A stretch of 64,000 bases of DNA, from positions 69,317,229-69,381,228 of the forward strand of contig CM072519.1 in assembly GCA_036898135.1 (NCBI GenBank), in the 5' to 3' direction. The notes beneath the pieces were generated by a model, which worked only from the letters and a program-made list of their open reading frames with translations, did not search any database and was not told the DNA's origin. The translations under genes were made by a program, and so were the position numbers. Position 1 is the first letter of the stretch; every line of letters begins with the position of its first letter. The stretch comes from Oncomelania hupensis (lineage: Eukaryota > Mollusca > Gastropoda > Littorinimorpha > Pomatiopsidae). This document shows positions 20,100 to 31,310 of this stretch, one piece after another.

Positions 20100-21059
20100 T
20101 TGGTCGATCTGCTGAGACCCATCGTTGGCTCGGTAGATCGTGTGAAACCTCTTGGTGAGGGTTTCCTGATAGCCTGTGCTTCGAAAGCCCAGCAGCAGAG
20201 GCTGAACTCAGTCACTCAGATTGGTCAGATTTCAGTAGCTTGTTCTGTCCCAGTCCCGGTGGTGGATGGGTTCTCGGCATCCCCACCACCGTCACGGACG
20301 ATGAAATCAGCGAAATTCGAAGGTGTCGCTGAGGCCGATGGCTCGGTCAGCCCATATGTTGTTCGATGCTTCCGCCGGCTATTTAGATCAGATGGGCATC
20401 CATCCACTTCTGTCCGGGTCACGATCGAACCCGCGACGCTGCCACTTAATCTTCTATTGAACCGCCGTGAGTTCGCGGTTGTGCCGTTCGTAGTTCCGGC
20501 GATACGCTGTTATCACTGCCAAAGATTCGGCCATACCAGAAAACAATGTAAATTTAAACGTATTTGTTCATCTTGTGGTTCTGCCGGTCACGCTGGTGCT
20601 CAATGTACGGCCGTTACGCGCCGCTGCCCAAACTGCACAGGCAACCATTCCGCTGCAAATCTAAACTGCCCCGCCCTCCAGGAGCGCTTATTAGCGAACC
20701 AGGTAAGGGCGTCCACTTACATGCCGCGGGCCCAAGCTCTGGGTCTTGCTAAAAAGCAACTTGCGCTTGACTGTGGGCGTAGGCCTGACACAATGACGAG
20801 TGCCCCTGTAATTTCCACGGGGGCCCCCGTCCCTTCTTCTTCTGAGGCTGGTCATTCGGACGGCTCTTCCCGATGCCTGGCAGCGGGTGGGGGGTCTGAT
20901 GCAATTATACATGGGCTGCGGGTGCCCGACCTGTCGAGTCCTGGCCGTCCGTGGCTCGAGTGCAAACTTCTGAGGCCCCTGCCCGTGACCCCTGGTTGGC
21001 CATTGAGAGGCTTGAGAACATGGTTTAGAGTCTCACTTGGTCTGTGTCTGACCTGGTAG
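20100..21059 (+). CDS. LINE ORF1, RRM-like and zinc-knuckle segment
   Basis: About 319 codons open from 20100 (first codon TTG, so no start is implied). Residues 1-45 look like the RRM-like part. Near residues 139-187 are three consecutive zinc knuckles: CYHCQRFGHTRKQC, CSSCGSAGHAGAQC and CPNCTGNHSAANLNC, the last with the longer CX2CX3HX6C spacing typical of Jockey/I ORF1. An ALGLAKKQ helix follows. The final 60 residues are low-complexity, and the frame is lost near 21040. Confidence 0.88.
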   Translation: MVDLLRPIVGSVDRVKPLGEGFLIACASKAQQQRLNSVTQIGQISVACSVPVPVVDGFSASPPPSRTMKSAKFEGVAEADGSVSPYVVRCFRRLFRSDGHPSTSVRVTIEPATLPLNLLLNRREFAVVPFVVPAIRCYHCQRFGHTRKQCKFKRICSSCGSAGHAGAQCTAVTRRCPNCTGNHSAANLNCPALQERLLANQVRASTYMPRAQALGLAKKQLALDCGRRPDTMTSAPVISTGAPVPSSSEAGHSDGSSRCLAAGGGSDAIIHGLRVPDLSSPGRPWLECKLLRPLPVTPGWPLRGLRTWFRVSLGLCLTW

Positions 21060-21448
21060 ATGTAGTGCGAGGGTTGTCTGCATGGAACCCGCCTCACCCC
21101 GTGCGGGAGTGTGCGACTGCCGGAGGCCTGGCCCCTGTGCAATGCCACCACTCCGTGACTCGTACTGTGGGCACTGAAAGCCCCGTTAGTGAGGAGCCGC
21201 GTAGGGAGCTCGTAAGTCGCTCCACCCAGGCCTAGCCGGATAGGGCGTGTGTGGGTGCGGACGGCGCTCCCATTAGTCAGGGGGCTGCTGACTACATCCA
21301 TGCGATCTTGCGCAGTATGACCCACATGCGCCCGGTGCTACCCCAAGGCGATGTGGATAAATTTGAACGTGCGGTCAACTTTGTAGTTGAGCAGGTCAGA
21401 GCCGTAAACGCGGCGAGTGTGCAAACTAAGCGTTCCTCAAAACGATAG
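21044..21448 (+). pseudogene. LINE ORF1, C-terminal segment (frameshifted)
   Basis: Two short open pieces (21044-21235 and 21251-21448) in other frames. The second ends with a region rich in hydrophobic heptads (DKFERAVNFVVEQVRAVN) and a basic RSSKR tail before TAG. This fits the end of ORF1. No ORF2 start with endonuclease motifs follows. Confidence 0.5.
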
Positions 21449-22386
21449 GGGGTCGATAGTGGCCCTTGGGGGCAGAGTGGGACCATGTCCATTGTCCATA
21501 GTTCGGAATGTATGTACAATTTTTTTAAGAATTATGTTGGGTTTGACACGTTTTACAGATGGAGTTTAGCCTATTTATCTTAATGTGGCCTCGGTTGTTT
21601 TATCCGTGACCTCGGTATTTGTGGTTTTAAATTGTATTATTATTGTACTCTCCCTGGCTGTGGCCTGTCCGCGACGATTTAGAACTTAAGTTTATATTGC
21701 CTATGATTTTAATAAGTGTATTTCCTTTTTTTTTTTTGGGGGGGGTGGGGTGGGGGGTGGGGGGTGCGATGTCCTGCCATATCGCCACACGCCAGTGTTA
21801 AGTTTTAATCTGTTGTCCGGCTCTGTGCCGGCTTGTCATATATAGTACATCCCAGGCCTGGTCTGGTACACCCACCTGTTGGCATACTTTTTGCCAAAAC
21901 TCCATGCCCCAAACCTTCTGTAGGTACTCAGGTCTACTGCCATCTGCCCTTGCCTCCTACTTGGCGCCCTTGCTTGTCCATTGCCACTGACTTACTGATG
22001 CAACTCATCTCGTCCCCTGGACGTCGTAGCGACACCTTTGCGCTCCTTCTTCAAACTATCATCACTGCATCATGAATTCTTATTCTAATGGACTCCTTAA
22101 ACTTACAGCCTCTTTTACGCTGATGTGTCGGGGATTTTAAATTTATGAAACGCAAACGCAATACCCTTCGCGTAGTCTCCTATATGCTTATGTGTTGGGG
22201 ACTTTAAATTTATGCAACTGAACTGTACGCTTCGCGCTTCCTCTATATTATCGTTGACTAGTGGTCTAGCATACCTTAACACCACTGGACCGCAACGGTA
22301 GACAATATTACAACAGCCTAATAAACCTTGGTCCCCTCCTCCTTTACAAAAAGCGTACAAGTAAGTGTAGCCTCTAAAGGTGGTGA

Positions 22387-22391
22387 TGGAG
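22387..22391. repeat. Target-site duplication of E2 (left), TGGAG
   Basis: TGGAG directly precedes the TGTAACG LTR start here and directly follows the CGTTACA LTR end at 34710-34714. This defines E2 as a single insertion of 12.3 kb including its nested guest. Confidence 0.93.
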
Positions 22392-22577
22392 TGTAACGAC
22401 CGCAGTTCGTACACATTTGTGTATGAAGACGTGATGACGTCACTGCGTTAATTTTCGAATAGTTTGTGAACTGTGTTAGGTTAGAGACGAAACATCAGCC
22501 TAACTGACAGGACGTATTCGTGGGTGCTCTGGAAAGACCTGATTCTTTAGGACTTACTTTACCTGTATAAGAATACA
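22392..22577 (+). repeat. E2 5' LTR, outer part
   Basis: Matches 33114-33299 with about four differences. Contains the palindromic cAMP-response-type site TGACGTCA at 22435-22442. It stops at AAGAATACAGGTA, where E1 sequence begins. The part equivalent to 33300-33802 of the 3' LTR is absent, so about 500 bp were lost here. Confidence 0.92.
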
Positions 22578-22579
22578 GG

Positions 22580-25216
22580 TAACTTCTTGAGCATGGACAC
22601 TAGCGTCCCGTTGAATCGCTCAACCAGTCCGTTGCACTGTGGATGATACGGTGTGGTAGCTTTCCCGTGGATCGACAGTAGTCTGTTCATCTCCCGCATG
22701 ACTTCAGACATGAATTGCGTCCCTTGATCTGTCAAAACTTCCCTAGGAACGCCCACCCTCGACCAAATCTCCCACAGCGCTTCTGCCACCCTCTCTGCCT
22801 CTATGCCCTTGAGTGGTACAGCCTCGGGGTAGCGTGTGGCATAGTCTACTACCACCAGGATGTACATATTACCCCGATCTGACTTAGGTTTGATGGGTCC
22901 CACAATGTCTACGGCCACCCTCTGAAATGGCTCGTCCACCAGCGGAAGTTGCTGTAGTGGTACCTTCCTCACCCGTCCCCTCAGTACTACCTTCTGACAT
23001 TCTGGACAACTGGCGCAATACCTCCGTACCTCGGCACACATCCCAGGCCAATAGAATGTTCCCCAGATCCGCTCCCTGGTACGTTTCCCTCCCAAATGTC
23101 CAGCCATGGGTGGATCGTGAGCCAACTGAAGGATCCCCCCTCTCAACTGTTTCGGGACTACCAGTTGCGTGACCTGGCTACCTCTCTTCGTGTGTACCCG
23201 GTATAACACCCCCTTCTTCTTGCGAAACTCTGCTGACGCCCTACCTGACGCTATCGCCCCACCACTCTGTGCCAACGTTCTCGCCTTCGCGAGCGTCTCG
23301 TCGGTCTCTTGCATCCTGATCAACTCTGGGGTGCTAACAGAGATCTGGGATGGTTCGACTACTGCTAAGGGTACCTCCCTCTTCTTCTCGGCCTTCACCT
23401 GCGCCCGAGTCTGCACTGCTGCAGCCATCGCGCATTCACCTCCGAACAAGGAAACAGGACTTTTTTCCCCGCTATCAAACGTTACCCAGTTACCCAGGAT
23501 GATATCGGGCCCGTCCTCGAAAACCACCAACTCCACTCTCCCCCTGACCAGCGCACAATCCAACTCCACCCAAGCTGTAGGTAGCAGACCCACGTTCGAT
23601 CGATTCGCCAAGCAAATCTCGACAGTCCGACCCGTCAAATCAGCTGGTTTGACTAACCTGCTCGCGACTGCCCCTATCTCCGCCCCTGTATCTCTCAATA
23701 CTCGAACGTCCTGCCCGTTCGCCTTACCTTGGCCCCATGGATCATAAGGTTTGATTGCACACACGCTAGCCCGAGGTGCGGTCTCCGTGGAAATAGTCCG
23801 TCCCACTGTAACCTGGCCTACTGTCTGAGGTTTGACCTTGCAGTCCTTGACCACATGCTTCTCCGACCCACATCGGTAGCAACGACGTACCCCACTACCC
23901 CCTTCTGTCCTCCCTGTCTTCTGACCCTGACTTCCCCTGTTGCTAGGTTGCTGAGGAGCCTCCGGTCGTCTGGGAAAACTGCGTCTCTGACTGGGCAGTA
24001 CGGGTGCCGGTGCTGATGCTGCTCGCTTGGCGTCTACCACGCGCTGTGCTAACTCTGCTGCGGCATGGCTAGTCGTCGGTAAATTCTCCCTCACGTAGAT
24101 CTCTAACTCTGTAGTCATGATGGAGAAAAGCTGCTCTCCAATGAAGGTGTCCAAAACCTGCTCTACGTCGGTGATGTCCTTGCCGGCGAGCGAAAACCAC
24201 TTCTTCACCAACGACCCTAGTCTCACTACCAACTGAGGAAATGTCTCTGCAGCCTCCTTCTTGGCCTCTCGAAACTGCCTACGATAGTAGTCGGCGTCCT
24301 TCCTGAAGCGTTTTAACAGAGCGTTTCTCACGGTGTCGAAATCCTGGGCTTGCTCAGGCGTTAGACGAAGGTAAGTATCCCGGGCTTTCCCTTGTAACAA
24401 AGGCGCTAGCCTAACCGCCCATACCTCCCTCCTCCAACCCTGAACCTCGGCCACTCGTTCGAACATCTGGAGGTAGGCCTCCACGTCCTCTCTCTCCTCC
24501 AAGGGTTTCAGCTTGACTGAATAGTTTGCCCCTCTATCTCTAGCCCTATTCTCCCTCTGATCAGCTCTGTCTTCATCTCTGGCTCTGCGTTCCTCCTCCA
24601 GCCTCATCTCAAACATTCTTCTTTCCTCTTCCTTAGCTGCTCTTTCTTCCCTCTTCTCGTCTTCCAACCTCTGTTCCAACCGACGCCGGTCTTCCCTCTC
24701 AGTCTCTAACCTAAGCTCCAGCTGCCTCCGCTCGTCTTCCCTCGCTGCTTTTTCCGCTTGCCTAGCTTCTTTTTCCGCGTCCAGTCTGGCCTCTAATCTA
24801 GCCTCCATCCGACGACGCTCATCTTCTCTTTCTTTCTTTTCTTCCTCCCTAACTAATCTCTCTGCTGCCTCCTTCCTCATTCTCTCCCTCTTCTCTTCCT
24901 CCTTCTCCCTCCGCTCTTCCTCCCTTCTCATCTCGCTAACTACGTAGTGCGCTAACGCTCCGTCTCGGAAACCCAGACTTTCCCCAACCTGCCTAAACCT
25001 CTCGCTATCACTGAGCGCGACCTCGACTTTGCTCTGTGAACCGGGCGATTTGGCATACATCTTAGGCATAGTCATTCGAGTACTCACTGCGTAAGGTTCC
25101 TCCAACAACCCTGTCACTGAGCCGTCATCACCGAAGTCCCGCTCCTCCTGCTCAGCCTCCTCCTTACGGGTCCTAGCGTCGCGGCGCATCGCGGCTCGAG
25201 CATCCCGCGTAGCCAT
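22580..25216 (-). CDS. E1 gag-protease-integrase polyprotein, truncated
   Basis: One uninterrupted frame of about 885 codons from ATG 25216. It has a highly charged coiled coil (about residues 95-225), a capsid region (about 235-400) resembling the SCAN domain (FREAKKEAAETFPQLV; IGEQLFSIMTTEL), one zinc knuckle CYRCGSEKHVVKDC (about 447), aspartic protease LRDTGAEIG (about 507), integrase HHCC zinc finger (AHDPPMAGH to CASCPEC, about 690-745) and the integrase core with VAVDIVGP, LTDQGTQF and VERFNG (catalytic E at residue 866). There is no RT between protease and integrase. The last six or so residues come from E2 LTR sequence. Gag and pol are fused without a stop or shift. Confidence 0.93.
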
Positions 25217-25525
25217 GTCGGAAAAGAAGGGAAGAACAAATGTTAGTAATACACAAACAAATAATACTTAACTGATACAAACACCTAACAGAATGAATAC
25301 GCAACACAACAGTCACAGGAGCCGAGGAATCGTTCACCGCCGTACCCCTAAAGGCGAGCAAGTGAACCCTGCATCCCAATTCCCGGTTAATGCTGCACTC
25401 CGAGTGTGATCCCTAGTGCAATACACCCACACTCCCACCAACCGCCCGCTGCGTACCCTTTCACACAACAACTCAAACACACAACATACACATCTGGCAC
25501 TACCCTAACAAAATAAGATGAGTCT

Positions 25526-25543
25526 ATCCCACTTCTGACACCA
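25526..25543 (-). other. E1 primer-binding site
   Basis: Five T-rich bases after the minus-strand LTR end the sequence reads TGGTGTCAGAAGTGGGAT, a tRNA 3'-end complement starting with TGG as expected. E4 has nearly the same site (TGGTGTCAGAAGAGGGAT). Confidence 0.8.
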
Positions 25544-25547
25544 AAAA

Positions 25548-27665
25548 TGTCGCGGCCCCCGAGCGGGTTCCGTGACTTCAGCACATAAAGCGAGTGACAG
25601 GAATAAAACTCAAACAAAATAAACTAACACAAAAATGCCAGAATACAAACACTCTTTTATTCAACAACTAACAGGCAAACACAGGACAAATGGGAAGCTA
25701 ACCACCCTCAACCCCTATCAAGACCCCCGTCCCAATATTAACTAACAATTACCTCCCCTTGTACAACCCCAAATAGAACTAAGCAACAACAGTTTCTTTA
25801 CAAAATGTGTACAACAAAATCACAATCAATAAATCAATTCAAAATGTAAATCTTCAAATAATAAGCGATGGCGTTTGAATCTTTAATCATAAACTACTAT
25901 CTAGGTGAAGCTGTAGCACAGAAGCACTGTTCCAACGTTTTTGTCAAGTAGCTCAGAGAGCTAAACAGTCTCTTTCACAATAAGTGGATGATTCTTCTAA
26001 CTAAATGAATATGTTTTTAGGTGTGGTGCAGTGTGAGTCTGTGTGTGCGTGAATTAGGTGTGAAAACCTCCTGTAATAGTGTCGCCTCGACACATAGGCA
26101 AAACACGCAGCAGTGGCAGAGACCACCACAACACCTCTCTGTTGTAGGCTGGCTAGAAACCAATCAGCGCCAACAACGGCAACAAAACGTCAACAGCAAC
26201 ATAAGTATAGCATAAGAAGCAACATCAGAAGCAACATCAGAAGCAACATCAGAAGCAACATCAGAAGCAACAGCGTTGAAATAATGCGTAGAAGTAACAG
26301 CCCAAACCTGTAAGCATATACACAGTCTTAACAGCCTGCTTACAACAATAAACACTATATAATATAATATAACACGCCGTCCTCCGTCCACCATCTTGAC
26401 CTGTGTATGAATACCATGATGATAATACAAGATGCTATACACACATTTCAATAATATAAATCAACCTTTGATGCTAAATAATTCACATCTTCTTTAAACA
26501 CAAATGTTTATATAAATGTACATAATTATTGCAACCACACTTCAATCACACAGTCCTGATTCATCCCTCTCACCCTCATCATCGCCATCACCCCCAACGG
26601 TTATAACACATCACGATTATCTCCCTTCATTCATACTATCTCGCCATACTATACTGTAAACATGCTTCCTTCATAATCATCACTTCATCTTTCTTCAGTA
26701 TAATACATTCTATCGCTCTCTCCATACATACACCCCCACTCTCTCTCTCCCTCTCTACATTTTCCATCGTCGCCTTTGACCCACTTTTATAACAACAACA
26801 GCAACGACATTTCCCCATCACATATACAATAAGAAAATCATAAGAAAATCATATAAAATCAACAAAATTCATTATGCATCCTAAAATACATCCCCTTCCC
26901 CACACTCATCACCACTCATACGCGTACGCAGTTCTCGGAGTGCGCCACTAAGGAATTGAATAACAGGGTTTGCTCACCTTTTAGGCCCCGGCTCGTGATA
27001 CACCTTTCCCCCAACACCACAACACAACACAGCACTGTCACGATACACAAATGGTTAGTCTTTTGAGAGTCACTTTGTCTTGCTATTGCTGGTTATTTCA
27101 CTTCCCAAATAACACTTATAACTGAGGATGAGGTCACCTTAGTGCTGTAACAGACACTAATTCTTGGTGGGTGTTCAATCGAGAACAACACACACCTTAA
27201 GAATACAACTCTACATTCATTGACAAATGGCAGTTAATATTCTTCCTCTCGAACTCTAAACATCCTTATCCCGACGAGGGCATAAGACCTTGGGTGGCTA
27301 TATAGACAATAAACACACCCTTCCAACAGTAGCCTACACTACAATGACCTCTGTCACAGGGTTGCTGCCTGGTTAGATTCGTCATCTCGCAAAAGCATCT
27401 CAAACCACTCTGCCCTACCAAAACCGCACGGGCCACAAGCAAAACGTCGAGCTCTCGTCAGTATGCACATTCTTTATTACGCGTATCCCTGTTCTGAATT
27501 TGGCCTACCCCCTGTCTTCTTCGTTACGCACGGACTTTATGAAACTGCACTTTCATACGCAAAAAAGTAAATCGGTCACGCTATTCTATGTACACTATAT
27601 ACGGGGAAGTGTAACTTCGTAAAAAGTATAGTTCTCCCTGCTATCTGAAAACTCGTGTCGTCACA
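25548..27665 (-). repeat. E1 5' LTR, 2118 bp
   Basis: On the minus strand it starts TGTGACGACACGAG (27665) and ends GGGGCCGCGACA (25548). It is similar throughout to the inverted copy at 55947-58043 but clearly diverged, with many substitutions and indels. It includes a 12-bp tandem repeat (AGAAGCAACATC, 26216-26278) lacking in the other copy. No protein is encoded. Confidence 0.92.
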
Positions 27666-28571
27666 AAAGACATACAGTCTTTTTATGGATAAGAGCGAAA
27701 ATTTACGACTGTGTACATGTTGTATACAGCGGGGCGGTTACGGAGCAAAGAACCCCTGATGTGCGGCGGATGGATCTGGTCCACATGACATCACCTACTT
27801 AACCGGATGTGGACGCCATCGTCGCCGTGACTCTCCTTCGGGCATCATCACTGGGGCAGAAGTGCAACAACGGTGCCGAAGTAAACCTCCGGATCTATGC
27901 CACGAAGACATCTGCAGCGTCTTCAGTGTGGGTGGCTGTGACCCCAGCGTCGGCTAATAATTCCGCGCCTGGAGTGCTTGATCCGTGAAATACGGTCAGT
28001 AAATAGAAACTGTGAATTCTAGAATCTACAAGTCATCGAAATGAATTCTGTGTGTCGATGCTAATGCAAAAGAGTAGAGTCGAGTGACGTCCTCAGAAAG
28101 GGACAACGACTTCTGCTAGTGTTGAATTCTGAGAGCAACTGTGTGCACTTATCAAAATGACTGCGTGAACTTACTGAGTAAACTGTGTGCACTTATCAAA
28201 TTAACTGGGTGAACTTATTAAGTTAACTGAGTGCGCGTAATTATTATCTGTGTGAATTTATTTATACGCTGGAAGTAATTGTATGATTTGATGTATCTGT
28301 GAACTTATTGTATACATGAATGATTTATTGTGTATGTTCGTGATTGAATGAGAAATAGCATAACAGAAGGGCAAAGAGAAACAATTGTGTAGACTTTGTC
28401 CTTGTCTGAAAGCATGTGTGTGGTGAAGGATGAGAAGTTAAAGTAAACAGAGATAGAACACACACCTTTACACTGAGCGTCAGACAGCCACACTCACACA
28501 CTCATTCATTAGGTTGAACTCAGTATATTCAAATAGATATTTAATTAAATACACAAAAACCATCCGTTACA
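27666..28571 (+). repeat. E2 5' LTR, inner part
   Basis: Matches 33803-34709 with about six substitutions. Ends CATCCGTTACA directly before the primer-binding site. Confidence 0.93.
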
Positions 28572-28573
28572 TT

Positions 28574-28590
28574 TGGTGACCCTAGACTTT
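28574..28590 (+). other. E2 primer-binding site
   Basis: TGGTGACCCTAGACTTT begins two bases after the LTR end. The first nine bases match the tRNA-Trp-type site (TGGTGACCC) used by several retroelements; the rest diverges, so the primer tRNA is uncertain. Confidence 0.6.
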
Positions 28591-30140
28591 CTCTGTGTTA
28601 GCATTAAGTCATACATATTTATATTTATTGAGGGCACCACTAGTTATTATATTTATATACAGTTAGACTAGTGGGCTTATCTCCCTTGAAATTCTTGATT
28701 ACATTGTGTATGACTGTGATGTTTTGTTTTGTGTGATAATGCCGTCTCCAGTGTAAGGGCTGTGCCTGTGTACAGTTTTTGGGCACTAAGGGTTTAATTC
28801 TTTTTCTGTCTGTGGGTTGCTATTTTCTTCTTCAGCTCTGTTCTTCTGTTAGTGGGATTGTTTGTTTTTTGGTTAGTTCTTTGCTGTGTATGGTTCTGTC
28901 CTTTCATGCGTGTGCATGTGTGTATGATCTCTTTGCCCTTATTTTAAGTAGGTTATAGTGTTAGGATTTCAGCCCCATTTAATTTAATTTCTTTTATTTA
29001 TTCATTGGTTGTTGATTTGCATTGAGTTTGATGTTATACTATTCTGTATTGATGTATGTAGTTATACTGGGTTATAAATTGTTTCCCTTGATTTAGCTTG
29101 GTTGTTGTTAAATTGTTTCCCTTGATTTAGTTTAGTTGTTGATACATTGTTTCCTTTGGTTCATGCTGGACTGTTAGTGCTGATAGTTTTTTTATTTGTG
29201 ATTTTGTTTTTTGGTTTAGTAATTCTGTTTGATTTTGAATTTAATTGGATATAGAGTAGTATAGTAGTTAGTGTGACAGTAATTGATTTTTATTATTTAT
29301 AAAATTAATCTTCATAAGACTTTGTTATTTTGTTGAGTTTATTTTCCTTTGGCCGTCAACTTGGTATTATAGTATTATTTAGTTCTAGTGCTTATAGTGT
29401 TGAGAGTTAGTTGTTTTTTTTCTCATTTTATAATTCTTTATTTAATAACTTTGTTTAAATAATATTTCCTTTGTGGGCATTGTATATATTTCTCATTAGG
29501 GTAGTTTTTTAAAACTGGTTCATATAATTATTCTCTTGGGACAAGGGAGGTAACAAATTTGATTGTGAGTGTTTGAGCGTTTGGTATATTTTATTTGATT
29601 TAGAATTTTTTTTTTTTAAATCCTATTGACATTAATATAAACTTTAAATACTTGTGAATAGATTCATTACTGGGATTATGCATAATAATATTATCATACT
29701 TTAAAACTAAAAGACTGTTTGAACAAATATTTGGATACAAACTTAACTTAGTAATTTAATCTTTCACTGTATATTCATTGTGCTTATTATCAACTTCAGT
29801 TGAAGTTTTTCAACATATGTTGTGAATATATTGACTTAGTGTATTCCATTTGATATTTAAAAAATTTGTCATTGCTTCAGAACTTGTAAAACATATTGGG
29901 ATAATACAATATATAATTTGCTTTGTATACATTTAAGACTTGGCTGTTTTCATTATAACTTGAACTGTACATTATACTGGTAATATACTTTTGAAGATAT
30001 TTAATTGTTTTTCATAAGATTCATAGAACAATTTATAATTGTTTTGATTGATTGCATTTTGCCATTTCATTATTGATACTTTGATACTTTTATAGTAATT
30101 TTTTTTGGTTGTTGGTTGTTGATCTACATTGTACTTAGCC
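28591..30140 (+). other. E2 leader, AT-rich, non-coding
   Basis: About 1.55 kb between primer site and gag, T-rich on the plus strand, with no long frame. It contains a short imperfect repeat around 29086-29160 (TTGTTTCCCTTGATTTAG units). The length is unusual for a Gypsy leader. Confidence 0.7.
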
Positions 30141-31310
30141 ATGTCTGATGATTATGATCAGTTGTTCCAATCTTTTATTGCTCAAGCTACTACTTTGGGT
30201 ATTCCTGATAAAGAACGTGGGAAATATGTACAGGATTGTTTTGATCGTCTTGAGAGACAAAGATTGAGAGATGAAAAAAAAATAGAAGCGGAGATTGAAT
30301 TAGCTAAAAAACAAGCAGATGTTGAATTAGAAAAAGCAAATAAACAAGCAGATGTTGAGATAGAGAAAGAGAAAACTAAACAAAAGGAACTTGAGTTACG
30401 TTCTGAACATAGACTTGATGAACAAGATGTTGGTCATGGAAACAGAGGTAGAGATGGTAATTCTTTTGGTGCTAGGCCTGTTTATCCCAAGTTGCCTCTT
30501 TTCAAAGAAAGACAAGATGACATAGATTCTTACCTTTTTCGTTTTGAGACTCATGCTATAGCCCTTGGCTGGGATAGAAGCAAATGGGTTACATTTCTTT
30601 CAGCTTTGTTAGAAGGTAATGCACTGAACTTATACCACAGTCTTGCTGCAAATGGTCAGGTTGATTATCCAACATTGAAAGACAATTTGCTTAAGAAGTT
30701 TCAGTGTACTGCTGAAGGTTTTCGCAAGAAATTCCGTGAAGTCCGACCAGACTCAAACGAACCTTTCCAAACATTTGGTATTGAATTGAACAGATTGTTT
30801 GATAGGTGGATAACTTTGTCCGGTGTTCCTAGAAACATGCAAGGAATAATGAATCTTTTGTTAGGTGAGCAGTTTCTAGAATGTGTGTCACAAGATCTTG
30901 CTACTTTCATTCGCGAGCATGGACTTGTCACATTGGATGATATGGTTAAAACCGCTGAAAGTTATCGTCTTGCTCGTCCCGGAAAGAACTTAGCACGCAA
31001 ATCGGCTGCTACAATTTTCGGTTCAGTAGGATCAGTTGATGTAGCTGAGGAATCGCAAGCTGCTGCTGGCTCTGCAGATTCTCGCGGTGGTTACTCAAAC
31101 TATCGAGGTCGTGGCTATTGGAGAAATCGTGGTGGTTTTCAAAAGAAAGACCAAACATACACAGATTCGAACCAAAGGGTCGAAGGTCGTTTTGATCAAA
31201 CTCGGGGATCTTATAGACGTGGACGTGGAGGTGGTTCATTTTACACCAATTTTGATAATTGCCCTCTTTGTGATGGTAAAGGTCATGGTCCTAGGCAATG
31301 TCCCCTTTGA
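30141..31310 (+). CDS. E2 Gag, to in-frame TGA
   Basis: 389 codons from ATG 30141; the frame is open four codons upstream, but no other ATG. A charged coiled coil (about residues 35-105) contains two ADVE(L/I)EK repeats. The capsid region (about 110-275) is SCAN-like: FREVRPDSNEPFQTF, then LLGEQFLECVSQDL and FIREHG. An RG-rich segment follows (about 320-370), then zinc knuckle CPLCDGKGHGPRQC at the very end. TGA at 31308 falls between this knuckle and a second in-frame one (CPVCNIGGHTRKTC), so gag and pol share one frame interrupted by this stop. It may be a disabling mutation or a readthrough stop. Confidence 0.9.
   Translation: MSDDYDQLFQSFIAQATTLGIPDKERGKYVQDCFDRLERQRLRDEKKIEAEIELAKKQADVELEKANKQADVEIEKEKTKQKELELRSEHRLDEQDVGHGNRGRDGNSFGARPVYPKLPLFKERQDDIDSYLFRFETHAIALGWDRSKWVTFLSALLEGNALNLYHSLAANGQVDYPTLKDNLLKKFQCTAEGFRKKFREVRPDSNEPFQTFGIELNRLFDRWITLSGVPRNMQGIMNLLLGEQFLECVSQDLATFIREHGLVTLDDMVKTAESYRLARPGKNLARKSAATIFGSVGSVDVAEESQAAAGSADSRGGYSNYRGRGYWRNRGGFQKKDQTYTDSNQRVEGRFDQTRGSYRRGRGGGSFYTNFDNCPLCDGKGHGPRQCPL

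Larger units (their letters stand above)
19390..22386 (+). mobile_element. Jockey/I-type LINE with ORF1 only
   Basis: About 200 bp of GC-rich leader, then an ORF1 coding region (19608-21448, broken by frameshifts), then about 940 bp with no ORF2: neither endonuclease nor RT motifs appear before the flank of element E2. The 3' part has a G-run (21739-21767) and T-run. Either ORF2 was deleted, or the element is an ORF1-only derivative in the style of mammalian HAL1. The true 3' end may continue beyond 34715, since E2 inserted at 22386/34715. Confidence 0.7.
22578..27665 (-). mobile_element. E1: Gmr1-like Ty3/Gypsy element, minus strand, 3' part deleted
   Basis: Nested in the 5' LTR of E2. On the minus strand it has an intact 5' LTR (27665 to 25548), primer-binding site, gag-protease-integrase frame from 25216, and then ends abruptly inside integrase at about 22578, next to an E2 LTR fragment. 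Its 3' pol, 3' LTR and second duplication are missing, together with about 500 bp of host LTR. One deletion after insertion explains both losses. A solo LTR of the same family lies at 55947-58043. Confidence 0.9.

Noticed and set aside
19642..20215. Minus-strand frames of 142 and 172 codons over the LINE ORF1
   Set aside because: Antisense to the ORF1 with zinc knuckles; GC-rich composition keeps them open by chance.
22927..23747. Plus-strand frames of 80-190 codons inside E1
   Set aside because: Antisense shadows of the E1 polyprotein, which carries clear protease and integrase motifs.
31308..31310. TGA as a selenocysteine codon in E2
   Set aside because: No reason in the protein context (between zinc knuckles), and no SECIS-like structure was recognised; mutation or readthrough is simpler.
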